From Flagellimonas sp. 389 (GTDB lineage: Bacteria > Bacteroidota > Bacteroidia > Flavobacteriales > Flavobacteriaceae): 64,000 nt of DNA. The position numbers were made by a program, and so were the translations under genes. The DNA lies in assembly GCF_018449435.1 (NCBI RefSeq), contig NZ_JAHCMU010000004.1, positions 1-64,000 of the forward strand. The letters are read 5' to 3'. Of the stretch, positions 36,078 through 43,968 are shown one piece after another. The notes below the pieces were generated by a model that made no database searches, had not been told where the DNA came from, and saw nothing but the letters and a program-made list of their open reading frames with translations. Positions within the stretch are counted from its first letter, which is position 1. Every line of letters starts with the position of its first letter.

Positions 36078-37529
36078 ATGAGTGAACATTTATTTGGTAG
36101 TGAAACGCCCAATCAAGATAGTGGAGATGAGGTAAAAAAAGACCTAAAGGGTCTTCTTGCCAGTGTAAGAAAGTTTCTCTCTGAACTTTTAGAGATACGT
36201 TCCAATACAGATGCGGCGGCAACCAAAGAATCCATAATCGCAGATATTCCTTTTAAAGGCCATACGTCTTGGATTTTAATTTGTTCCATATTTATAGCTT
36301 CCATAGGATTGAATGCCAATTCTACGGCCGTTGTTATCGGAGCCATGTTAATTTCTCCTTTGATGGGACCAATTTTAGGTATGGGCCTATCCTTGGCAAT
36401 TAATGATATAGATACGTTGCGTAGATCCCTCAAGAACTTTACCGTAATGGTAGTCTTGAGTGTATTCACTGCTTTTTTGTTTTTCTATCTATTTCCACTC
36501 CGTGATGAATCATCAGAGCTTTTGGCAAGAACCAAACCGGATATTCGAGATGTTTTGATTGCCTTTTTTGGAGGACTGGCCTTGGTCATAGCCAGAGCAA
36601 AAAAAGGAACCATTGCCAGTGTTATCTTTGGGGTTGCCATTGCTACGGCACTTATGCCACCGCTTTGTACCGTAGGTTTTGGCTTGGCCATAGGAAAATT
36701 AGAATATGCGTGGGGGGCAATGTATTTGTTCATCATTAATACTATGTTTATTGGTTTGGCGACATTTTTGGTCATCAAGTTCTTACGATTTCCGATGGTG
36801 CGATATGCCAATTCCCAAAAACGTCGCTTTATTGCTCGAATGGCATCTATAACTGGAATTGCGGTTATGATTCCAGCAGGTTTCACCTTTTATCAGGTCT
36901 TTCAAGAATCACTTTTTAAAAAGCAGGCACAGGAATTTTTAAAAGATACTATTGAAGTATATCAGTTTAATTCCTCTGGACGTTATGTGGATAATCTAAC
37001 AAAAATCCAGTATGTAGATGATGGGACCTCTTTGATAGAACTTGTTTGTATGGGCGATGAATTGATTCCCGATAACGTTATCAATACATGGCGAGCCCAA
37101 AAAAATGAGTTTTCTAGACTGAAAGATGCCGAATTTAGGGTTTTACAAGGTGGAAGGGATGACTCGGAAGAGAAATTCAACTATGTAAGCGAACTTTATG
37201 AACGAAATAAGGCTGATTTGCTCACTAAGGATGAACAAATACGCCTATTGGAGGCTGAGCTGGCCCATTTAACCAAAAATGCTGAAAAACAAATTCCGTT
37301 CAAAAATGTGAGCGCAGAGGCTAAAGCGAATTATAATAACATAGCCGGTTTGGGGTTCTCCTATCAGATACAAACCGATTTTAATAAATTGGATACTGTT
37401 CCCATTTTTGAAATTAAATGGAAAGATGGGATAAAACGAAACCAGAAAGAAGCTGACTCTAAGAAAATAGAAACTTGGTTAAAACTTCGACTTCAAGACT
37501 CTACGATTGTGGTTAAAGAAGTAAACTAG
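36078..37529 (+). CDS. DUF389-family membrane protein
   Basis: 483 residues. Residues about 60-280 contain six hydrophobic segments with 'SIGLNANSTAVVIGAMLISPLMGPILGMGL' and 'GTIASVIFGVAIATALMPPLCTVGFGLA', the DUF389 (TIGR00341-like) signature. The C-terminal 200 residues are soluble, probably periplasmic or cytoplasmic, with a short coiled coil (about 375-405, LLTKDEQIRLLEAELAHL). Function is unknown. Co-transcription with manC suggests, weakly, an envelope role. Confidence 0.87.
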   Translation: MSEHLFGSETPNQDSGDEVKKDLKGLLASVRKFLSELLEIRSNTDAAATKESIIADIPFKGHTSWILICSIFIASIGLNANSTAVVIGAMLISPLMGPILGMGLSLAINDIDTLRRSLKNFTVMVVLSVFTAFLFFYLFPLRDESSELLARTKPDIRDVLIAFFGGLALVIARAKKGTIASVIFGVAIATALMPPLCTVGFGLAIGKLEYAWGAMYLFIINTMFIGLATFLVIKFLRFPMVRYANSQKRRFIARMASITGIAVMIPAGFTFYQVFQESLFKKQAQEFLKDTIEVYQFNSSGRYVDNLTKIQYVDDGTSLIELVCMGDELIPDNVINTWRAQKNEFSRLKDAEFRVLQGGRDDSEEKFNYVSELYERNKADLLTKDEQIRLLEAELAHLTKNAEKQIPFKNVSAEAKANYNNIAGLGFSYQIQTDFNKLDTVPIFEIKWKDGIKRNQKEADSKKIETWLKLRLQDSTIVVKEVN

Positions 37530-37579
37530 TTGTTTGGTTGTGCCGGAATCCTATCAATCTGAAATGTGGCGGATTGCTA

Positions 37580-38347
37580 TCAGTTTCTTTCCTCAATATA
37601 CATTTGACGTACTTTTTTGAAAAGCTCCGATGAGTATACAAAATCAGTAACAGCAGTATTATCAGTTTTAAAGATTTCTTTGTTGGTGCCCTCCCATTCT
37701 TTAAGTCCGTCCTTCAGAAAAATGATTTTCTCGCCAATTTCCATAACCGAGTTCATGTCATGGGTGTTAATTACAGTAGTAATGTTATATTCCTTGGTAA
37801 TTTCTTGAATAAGAGTGTCTATTAAAATTGCCGTTTTTGGGTCTAGGCCGGAATTAGGTTCATCACAGAACAAATAACTAGGATTCATGACTATTGCTCT
37901 CGCAATAGCAACTCTTTTTTGCATTCCACCAGAAATTTCTGAAGGATATTTTTTATGGGCGTCCACAAGATTGACACGGTGAAGTACAAAATCCACCCGT
38001 TCTTGCTTTTCCGCTCTTGATTGCTTTGTGAACATGTTCAAGGGAAACATCACATTGTCCTCGACCGTCATAGAATCAAAAAGGGCACTTCCTTGAAAAA
38101 CCATTCCCATTTCTTGACGTAAATCTCTTTTTTCTGCCGTTGACAGACTGGAGTACATACGTTCATTATAGTTGATGTTGCCTTGTTCGGGTTCAAAAAG
38201 CCCTAAAAGACACTTTAAAAAAACGGTTTTCCCCGATCCGCTTTGCCCTATGATCAAATTGGTCTTCCCGCTATCAAAAGTTGCGCTTATGCCCTTTAAA
38301 ACGTGCGCGTCTCCAAACGATTTATGTATGTTTTCCACCTTTATCAT
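37580..38347 (-). CDS. mlaF: Mla-type lipid ABC transporter ATP-binding protein
   Basis: 255 residues from the ATG at 38347, which overlaps the permease stop by one base (TAATG). A longer frame upstream would overlap the permease by 60 bases and lacks similarity. Walker A GQSGSGKT (about 36-43), signature SGGMQKRVAIARAI (about 138-151) and Walker B YLFCDEPNSGLDP are intact. MlaF/Mkl-type ATPases power phospholipid movement between the membranes with MlaE. The MCE-domain partner is not in the window. Confidence 0.9.
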   Translation of the reverse strand: MIKVENIHKSFGDAHVLKGISATFDSGKTNLIIGQSGSGKTVFLKCLLGLFEPEQGNINYNERMYSSLSTAEKRDLRQEMGMVFQGSALFDSMTVEDNVMFPLNMFTKQSRAEKQERVDFVLHRVNLVDAHKKYPSEISGGMQKRVAIARAIVMNPSYLFCDEPNSGLDPKTAILIDTLIQEITKEYNITTVINTHDMNSVMEIGEKIIFLKDGLKEWEGTNKEIFKTDNTAVTDFVYSSELFKKVRQMYIEERN

Positions 38348-39084
38348 TAGCCTAGCATTAATTGGGTAAGAATGTAGTTGAGGATAATGATAACAACACT
38401 GGTCCATACAAAAGAAGTAGTACTGGCCTTGCCAACTTCTAAGGCACCACCTTTCATATAAAATCCATGATAGGAGGGTACGGTAGCAATCACATAAGCA
38501 AATACCAAGGTTTTTATGAACGCATAGGTTACATGGAATGATTCAAAATCCATTTGTAAACCTTTTATAAATTCACCGCTTGGCGCATAGCCACCAAAAA
38601 CTGCGGCAATCCAACCTCCTAGAACCCCTATGAACATGGCAATCGCAACCGCAAAAGGATACATGAACATGGCTATGATTTTTGGGAATACTAAATAATT
38701 CAAAGAGTTTATCCCCATGACCTCCAGAGCGTCTATCTGCTCGGTAACCCTCATGGTCCCAATACTGGACGTAATATAAGAACCAACTTTTCCTGCCATG
38801 ATTATTGAGGTAAATGTAGGTGCAAATTCTAGTATGACTGATTGTCTGGCAGCAAAACCAATCAAGCTTTTAGGTAGAAATGGATTATTGAGATTCAAAG
38901 CAGTTTGTATGGTAACGACTCCCCCTATAAAAAATGCTATGAAGATAATAATGCCCAAAGAGCCAAAAATTAACTCATCGATTTCTTTTAAAATAAGGGA
39001 CCTCATAATTGACCACTTGGTAGGCTTTTTAAAAACCTCCCATGCCATAATGAAGTATTTTCCAATCGCTTCAAGATAATTCAT
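38347..39084 (-). CDS. mlaE: Mla-type lipid ABC transporter permease
   Basis: 245 residues with five or six membrane segments. 'GSLGIIIFIAFFIGGVVTIQTA', 'FAPTFTSIIMAGKVGSYITSSIGTMRVTEQIDALEVMGINSLNYLVFPKIIA' are the defining MlaE blocks. It forms the inner-membrane channel for lipid trafficking with MlaF, encoded directly downstream with overlapping stop and start codons. Confidence 0.93.
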   Translation of the reverse strand: MNYLEAIGKYFIMAWEVFKKPTKWSIMRSLILKEIDELIFGSLGIIIFIAFFIGGVVTIQTALNLNNPFLPKSLIGFAARQSVILEFAPTFTSIIMAGKVGSYITSSIGTMRVTEQIDALEVMGINSLNYLVFPKIIAMFMYPFAVAIAMFIGVLGGWIAAVFGGYAPSGEFIKGLQMDFESFHVTYAFIKTLVFAYVIATVPSYHGFYMKGGALEVGKASTTSFVWTSVVIIILNYILTQLMLG

Positions 39085-39169
39085 GTGCTAAAAGTAGACT
39101 TGCGGGCATAAAAATAAGAATATTGCCGTGCATTTAACCTTGATTTAAAATTTAAAAGGTTTTATTGAA

Positions 39170-39177
39170 TAGTTTTG
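39170..39177 (+). promoter_or_regulatory. -7 box of the phosphatase gene
   Basis: TAGTTTTG matches TAnnTTTG exactly and lies 26 bases before the ATG at 39204. No good TTTG at the -33 distance. Confidence 0.5.
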
Positions 39178-39203
39178 TACCCATTTATAAACAAATCTTT
39201 TCC

Positions 39204-40877
39204 ATGAAGAAATATACATTTTTACTTGTTTTGGTTACTCTTTCCGTATCTGTTTGTACTATGGCCCAACGCAAAAGAAGGAATACAATTGTTGAGGAAG
39301 AACCTGTTCAAATTGCACAATCACCAAAACTAGTGGTGGGTATCGTTGTGGACCAAATGCGATATGATTATTTAACGCGTTTTTGGAATCATTATGGTGA
39401 AGGTGGCTTTAAGCGTTTGGTAAATGATGGATTTAACTGTAAAAACCATCATTTTAACTATGCCCCAACGAGTACGGGTCCTGGGCATGCATCTGTTTAC
39501 ACTGGAACAACGCCAGCCGTTCATGGAATCATTGGCAACAATTGGTATGATAAGGTAGGGGACAGGTCTTTATATTGCGCAGGCGATGATAATTACAATT
39601 CTATAGGAACAACCTCAAATGCTGGGAAAATGTCACCAAACAATATGCTAACCACTACAATTACAGATCAGTTGCGCTTACATACGCAGAAGAAGGGTAA
39701 GGTAATAGCTATAGCGCTCAAAGATAGAGGGGCGGTTCTGCCCGGTGGTCATATGGCCAACGCAGCCTATTGGTTCGAAGGTGAAAATGAAGGCAAATGG
39801 ATCAGTAGTTCCTATTATATGCCAGCACTTCCTAAATGGGTTATGGATTTTAATGCATCTGGTAAAGTAAAGGAATACAAAAAGGCATGGACAACATTAA
39901 AGGATATCGCTACTTACAAAGAAAGCGGCAGTGATAAAAATAACTATGAAGGTTTATTTGAGGATGAAGAGACACCTACTTTTCCGCATAGCACCCCAAA
40001 TTTATTGGATAAGAACAAGGATTTTGAAATTTTGAAATATACTCCCTATGGAAATAGTATAACTGCAGATTTTGCATTGGAAGCTTTAGAGAAAGAGAAC
40101 TTAGGTATAGATGCTGTTACGGATTTTCTAGCAATTAGTTTTTCAAGCACGGACTACATTGGGCATAAATTTGGGGTCAATTCTAAAGAAATCCAAGATA
40201 CTTACTTGCGATTGGATTTGGATCTAGAACGAATCCTTGTCGCTTTGGACGAGAAAGTCGGCAAGGGTGAGTATACTGTATTTTTAACTGCAGATCACGG
40301 AGCCGTAAATGTCCCAACTTATTTAAAAGATCAAAAAATCCCTGCAGGATATCTGGACCTTGATGATAACAAAAAAAAGTTTGATGAGTTTTTGAAGTAT
40401 AAATATGGAACTACGGACATTGTCAAAGGGATAAGTAACTCTCAAGTTTTTCTGGACAAAAAAGTAATAGCAAACCTTGATATGGACTTAGATGATGTAG
40501 AGGAGGAAATTGCTGGTGAAATGCTTGCTTATGACAACATAGAGAAAGTATTTACAGGTTATCAAATGTGGAATAATGCGTATACTTCTGGTTTGCCCTA
40601 TATTTTGCAAAATGGATGGAACCAAAAAAGGTCTGGTGACGTATTATTTGTGCTGCCACCAGGATTCGCATCTTATGGAAGAACTGGTTCTTCCCATGGT
40701 ACTCCAATGATTTACGACACACATGTGCCTTTGCTGCTCTATGGCAACGGAATAAAGAAAGGAAGCACTGCCAACAGGACCGAGATTCCGGATATTGCAC
40801 CAACAATTGCAACTTTATTGGGTATTGCTTTCCCAAATGGAACAACCGGTACACCAATAGCGGAGGTATTGGATTGA
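39204..40877 (+). CDS. secreted PafA-like alkaline phosphatase family protein
   Basis: 557 residues from the ATG at 39204; an in-frame TTG at 39165 would precede the promoter box and break the signal peptide (MKKYTFLLVLVTLSVSVCTMAQ). Asp50 (VGIVVDQMRYDY) is a zinc ligand and Thr91 in APTSTGPGHAS is the expected nucleophile. 'SSTDYIGHKFG' and 'FLTADHGA' supply further metal ligands. It probably releases phosphate from organic monoesters in the periplasm, like flavobacterial PafA. A possible terminator hairpin follows at 40879-40916. Confidence 0.9.
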   Translation: MKKYTFLLVLVTLSVSVCTMAQRKRRNTIVEEEPVQIAQSPKLVVGIVVDQMRYDYLTRFWNHYGEGGFKRLVNDGFNCKNHHFNYAPTSTGPGHASVYTGTTPAVHGIIGNNWYDKVGDRSLYCAGDDNYNSIGTTSNAGKMSPNNMLTTTITDQLRLHTQKKGKVIAIALKDRGAVLPGGHMANAAYWFEGENEGKWISSSYYMPALPKWVMDFNASGKVKEYKKAWTTLKDIATYKESGSDKNNYEGLFEDEETPTFPHSTPNLLDKNKDFEILKYTPYGNSITADFALEALEKENLGIDAVTDFLAISFSSTDYIGHKFGVNSKEIQDTYLRLDLDLERILVALDEKVGKGEYTVFLTADHGAVNVPTYLKDQKIPAGYLDLDDNKKKFDEFLKYKYGTTDIVKGISNSQVFLDKKVIANLDMDLDDVEEEIAGEMLAYDNIEKVFTGYQMWNNAYTSGLPYILQNGWNQKRSGDVLFVLPPGFASYGRTGSSHGTPMIYDTHVPLLLYGNGIKKGSTANRTEIPDIAPTIATLLGIAFPNGTTGTPIAEVLD

Positions 40878-41315
40878 TTTGAATGAAATCATCTCTTATG
40901 TTTTGATTGCATTCAACTTGGAAGGCGTCGATTTTATCACTGTTTCCTGCTATGATTCTGTATTGTCAAAATAACTTTCACCAGGAATCTACACTTGTAA
41001 TTGGCTTACAATAATCAAAAAGACAAAAACCTGAGAGTGATTTTTTTAAATCCTATTTAAAAAAATGTTTATGATATCCCGTAATTCATTCATCACAAAA
41101 GCATATAGTTTTGCTTTAAAATAGTCTGCAAATGTGATGTGTTATAGTTTGAATTGATGAATGTCTGTTTTGAGTTAAACAATTGATAATCAATTATATA
41201 AAAATGTAAAAATGTATCAATTAAGAGATAAAAATAAGGCGAAACCTCAAATTCCCATAAGATAAAATAACTGGAAAATAAAACGTTTATCTTAAAGTTG
41301 TTTCTCAAAAATGTT
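40878..41315. other. AT-rich intergenic region
   Basis: 438 bases between convergent genes. A hairpin with 12 of 13 paired bases (40879-40891 with 40904-40916) lies just after the phosphatase stop; it lacks a T-run but may end transcription or protect the mRNA. The rest is very AT-rich with no RNA gene or convincing protein gene seen. Confidence 0.55.
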
Positions 41316-42161
41316 TTAAGATAGTTTTGACCAAATACCTTTCCATCTATATTTTCTAATAAAGATACCTTCTTCTTTAGTAACATACCTAGGCAATTGA
41401 CGGATGACCGCTTTGAAGTAACCTATAAGCATTTGCAAGAAAAGATTTGGGTTTTTTGCCTGCCAGGCCATTTTAAGCGCAGCTATTTTCGTGAGCAGGA
41501 TTCCGTAGCGCATTTTGTATAAAGCCCGACCTTTGATTTTATAATTTTTGGAACTATAACCATGTCCCGTAGGACGAAGGTGCTTCACTTTTAGCCCAGG
41601 GTCAGTTTTTGTTTCAAAATCATGGTACTTTGCCAAGAGCACATCTACGGTATCCCAACCAACTCCGGGACGCAATCCACTGATCTTATTGAAGCAAGCT
41701 TTATGATAGAGTTTAATTGGACCGCGAATATGGTTTCTATCCGCGATATTTTCATAAACCCATTCTTCTCCCTTTTTTATGTAAAGTAATCCGGAACACA
41801 TTCCTAACTTCCAGTTGCTTTGGAAATGATTTAACATGGCCTCAAAATAATTGGACGGAAGGATAATATCGGCATCAAACTTTCCTACTAAATCATAATT
41901 TGAAGCATGTCGCAAACCAAAGTTGAAGGTGTCCACTACTTTTTTTCCAGGTACATGCTCATCTATGGATTTACGTTGCAAAACTTTGATGAAATCATAT
42001 TTTTTGGCATAATCTAAAGCAATAGAAAAGGTTTTATCACTGGAATTGTCATCCACAATGATAATCTCATCTGGCAAATGGGTTTGTATGACAAACGAAT
42101 TTAGACATTCTTTAAGATAGGCCTCTTCGTTATGGGCAGGAATGATAATGCTTATTCGCAT
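41316..42161 (-). CDS. family 2 glycosyltransferase
   Basis: 281 residues. 'ISIIIPAHNEEAYLKECLNS' (3-22) is the GT-A nucleotide-sugar fold start, 'IIIVDDNSSDKTFSIA' (33-48) follows, and 'KFDADIILPSNY' near 95 carries the DxD metal motif. 'WDTVDVLLAKYHDF' near 170 is the acceptor region. It probably transfers a sugar to a lipid or polysaccharide at the membrane; a short amphipathic C-terminus follows. It is 65 bases downstream of a methyltransferase gene. Confidence 0.88.
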   Translation of the reverse strand: MRISIIIPAHNEEAYLKECLNSFVIQTHLPDEIIIVDDNSSDKTFSIALDYAKKYDFIKVLQRKSIDEHVPGKKVVDTFNFGLRHASNYDLVGKFDADIILPSNYFEAMLNHFQSNWKLGMCSGLLYIKKGEEWVYENIADRNHIRGPIKLYHKACFNKISGLRPGVGWDTVDVLLAKYHDFETKTDPGLKVKHLRPTGHGYSSKNYKIKGRALYKMRYGILLTKIAALKMAWQAKNPNLFLQMLIGYFKAVIRQLPRYVTKEEGIFIRKYRWKGIWSKLS

Positions 42162-42226
42162 ACGCTAAAATTCCAAAAAACTATAGAGATATGCTAATGA
42201 TTTAATGCTTTCAAACAATTCATGAG

Positions 42227-42748
42227 TTATTCACGCTCTGCATAGACAATGTAGTATCTTGGAGTAAAAAGTCGTAACAAGGGACGAAAACCTAATTTTT
42301 TTGTGGGATTTGTCCATTTGGCCGTATCTTTTATAGTCCATCCTGCTTTTTCCAAAAGCCAATCAAACTGCCAATCCTCAAATTCGTGGTAATGTCGGTC
42401 CCAGGGGTCTGTCTTACTTCGGTATGCAGATGAAAACCATAGTCGCATGGGTATGCTCGCCACCAATTTTTTTGCCTTTGTTTCTTTTAAAACGTTGAAG
42501 GGCGCAACTAAATGCTCAAAAATCTCAAAAGCGGTAACCACCTCTGCATCAGAATCGACAACGGTTTCATAATTTACATCCAAATCTTCTCCACCAGTAT
42601 TTTGCACATGGTATCCTTTGGATTTCATGATTTCTGAAAATGGATTTTCAACTCCCAAATCCAAAATAGATTCCGAAGTATCAATATGCTTTTGTAAAAA
42701 GGCTAATGTATGCTTATAACGTTTGTTGGGAAAGTTGTTTTCGTACAT
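42227..42748 (-). CDS. class I SAM-dependent methyltransferase-like protein
   Basis: 173 residues. 'ESILDLGVENPFSEIMKSKGYHVQNTGGEDLD' (about 25-56) is a short SAM-binding start, and 'AEVVTAFEIFEHLVAPFNVLKE' (about 68-89) the post-motif region. The aromatic 'YHEFEDWQFDWLLEKAGW' is typical of lipid or small-molecule methyltransferases. The glycine motif is degenerate (DLGVENPF rather than DxGxGxG), so activity should be regarded as unproven. It begins exactly where the KAS III-like gene ends. Confidence 0.75.
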   Translation of the reverse strand: MYENNFPNKRYKHTLAFLQKHIDTSESILDLGVENPFSEIMKSKGYHVQNTGGEDLDVNYETVVDSDAEVVTAFEIFEHLVAPFNVLKETKAKKLVASIPMRLWFSSAYRSKTDPWDRHYHEFEDWQFDWLLEKAGWTIKDTAKWTNPTKKLGFRPLLRLFTPRYYIVYAERE

Positions 42749-43807
42749 CTAATATCTGTAAACAATGGCGTTGATGTTCATACCAGCGCCAACGCTTGCA
42801 AAGATAACAACATCTCCCTTTTTTACTTCATGTTGGTCCAGTTCTCCTTTTCGCACCAAATCAAAGAGTGTGGGGATTGTTGCGACAGAGCTGTTGCCCA
42901 GTTTATGGATGCTCATGGGCATAATATCTTCTGGAGCTTTCTTACCGTAAATTTTATAAAACCTTTTTATAATGGCTTCGTCCATTTTTTCATTGGCTTG
43001 GTGGATAAAGACTTTTTTGACCTTATCAATGGATACTCCGCTTTCATCCAAGCAAGTTGCCATAGCTTTTGGGACATGGGTACAGGCGAACTCATAAATT
43101 TTTCGCCCGTGCATTTTTATATATCTCGTATCTGAACACCCTTTACTGGCATATGTTTTATCGAAAAACAGATAATATGCTTCCTCATTGGCGTATGTAG
43201 CCGAGGTATGGCCCAAAATTTCACCGGCCGTCGAATCACCTTCTATAACAGTAGCGCCAGCGCCATCTGAAAAAATCATGCTATCACGGTCGTATTCATC
43301 TATTACTCTGGAAAGTGTTTCGCCACCGATAACAAGGCATTTTTTTGCCAAACCACTTTTGATAAATGCGTTGGCTTGTATGACTCCTTCGATCCAGCCA
43401 GGACACCCAAAAATCATATCGTAAGCAACACATTTAGGATTTTTAATTTTTAGTAGGTGCTTTACTCTAGTGGCCAAGCTTGGCAGTGTATCCCCTTGAA
43501 TTTTTCCCGGTGTCAAATCACCAAAATTGTGGGCAAAGATGATATAGTCCAGCGATTCTTTCTCTATTCCCGCATCTTCAATAGCTTTTTCTGCTGCCAA
43601 ATACCCTAAATCCGAAGTTTTTAGCTCAGCTTGCGCATAACGCCGTTCTGCAATTCCTGTGATGGATTTAAATTTTTCAATGATGACAGGGTTGTTATCT
43701 CCAAAAGTTGCTCCATCACTTCCTAGAAATTCATGGTCTAAAAAGTCTTCATTTTTTGTGATAACAGATGGAATATAACTTCCGGTGCCGGTGATGCCAA
43801 TTTTCAT
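42749..43807 (-). CDS. 3-oxoacyl-ACP synthase III family protein
   Basis: 352 residues. Cys135 in FGCPGWIEG, a His in 'VFIHQANEKM' and an Asn in 'KLGNSSVATIP' form the KAS III catalytic triad. 'MIFSDGAGATVIEG' is another family block. It is longer than FabH and closer to the group that condenses activated acyl groups in secondary or lipid pathways. The next two genes encode a methyltransferase and a glycosyltransferase, so the three may act on one lipid, which is an inference. A 20-bp palindrome lies 40 bases upstream. Confidence 0.88.
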   Translation of the reverse strand: MKIGITGTGSYIPSVITKNEDFLDHEFLGSDGATFGDNNPVIIEKFKSITGIAERRYAQAELKTSDLGYLAAEKAIEDAGIEKESLDYIIFAHNFGDLTPGKIQGDTLPSLATRVKHLLKIKNPKCVAYDMIFGCPGWIEGVIQANAFIKSGLAKKCLVIGGETLSRVIDEYDRDSMIFSDGAGATVIEGDSTAGEILGHTSATYANEEAYYLFFDKTYASKGCSDTRYIKMHGRKIYEFACTHVPKAMATCLDESGVSIDKVKKVFIHQANEKMDEAIIKRFYKIYGKKAPEDIMPMSIHKLGNSSVATIPTLFDLVRKGELDQHEVKKGDVVIFASVGAGMNINAIVYRY

Positions 43808-43847
43808 GTTGAGGTTTTAAACGTAAAGTTAATCACAGTATATGAGT

Positions 43848-43867
43848 TTATTATGCATGCATAATAA
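43848..43867. repeat. perfect 20-bp palindrome upstream of the KAS III gene
   Basis: TTATTATGCATGCATAATAA is its own reverse complement. It lies 40 bases before the start of the KAS III-like gene, in a 161-base gap, where a dimeric regulator could bind. It could also fold as a cruciform; it has no loop or T-run suited to termination. Confidence 0.7.
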
Positions 43868-43904
43868 TGCTTACGATGTTCAAGCGTAATTCTTTTAAAT
43901 GGTA

Positions 43905-43947
43905 AAATATAAAAGCTCTCAATTTACCAAGAAAATCAAGAGCTTTT
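43905..43947 (-). terminator. terminator after gcvP
   Basis: AAAAGCTCT (43911-43919) pairs with AGAGCTTTT (43939-43947), 19-base loop. Read on the minus strand it leads into TATATTTTACC. It lies 22 bases after the gcvP stop. Confidence 0.6.
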
Positions 43948-43968
43948 ATAGGTTTTATAGTGGTTGGG

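Noticed and set aside
41093..41386. 97-codon frame on the minus strand
   Set aside because: Overlaps the end of the glycosyltransferase in another frame, extends into AT-rich non-coding DNA and shows no domain or promoter.
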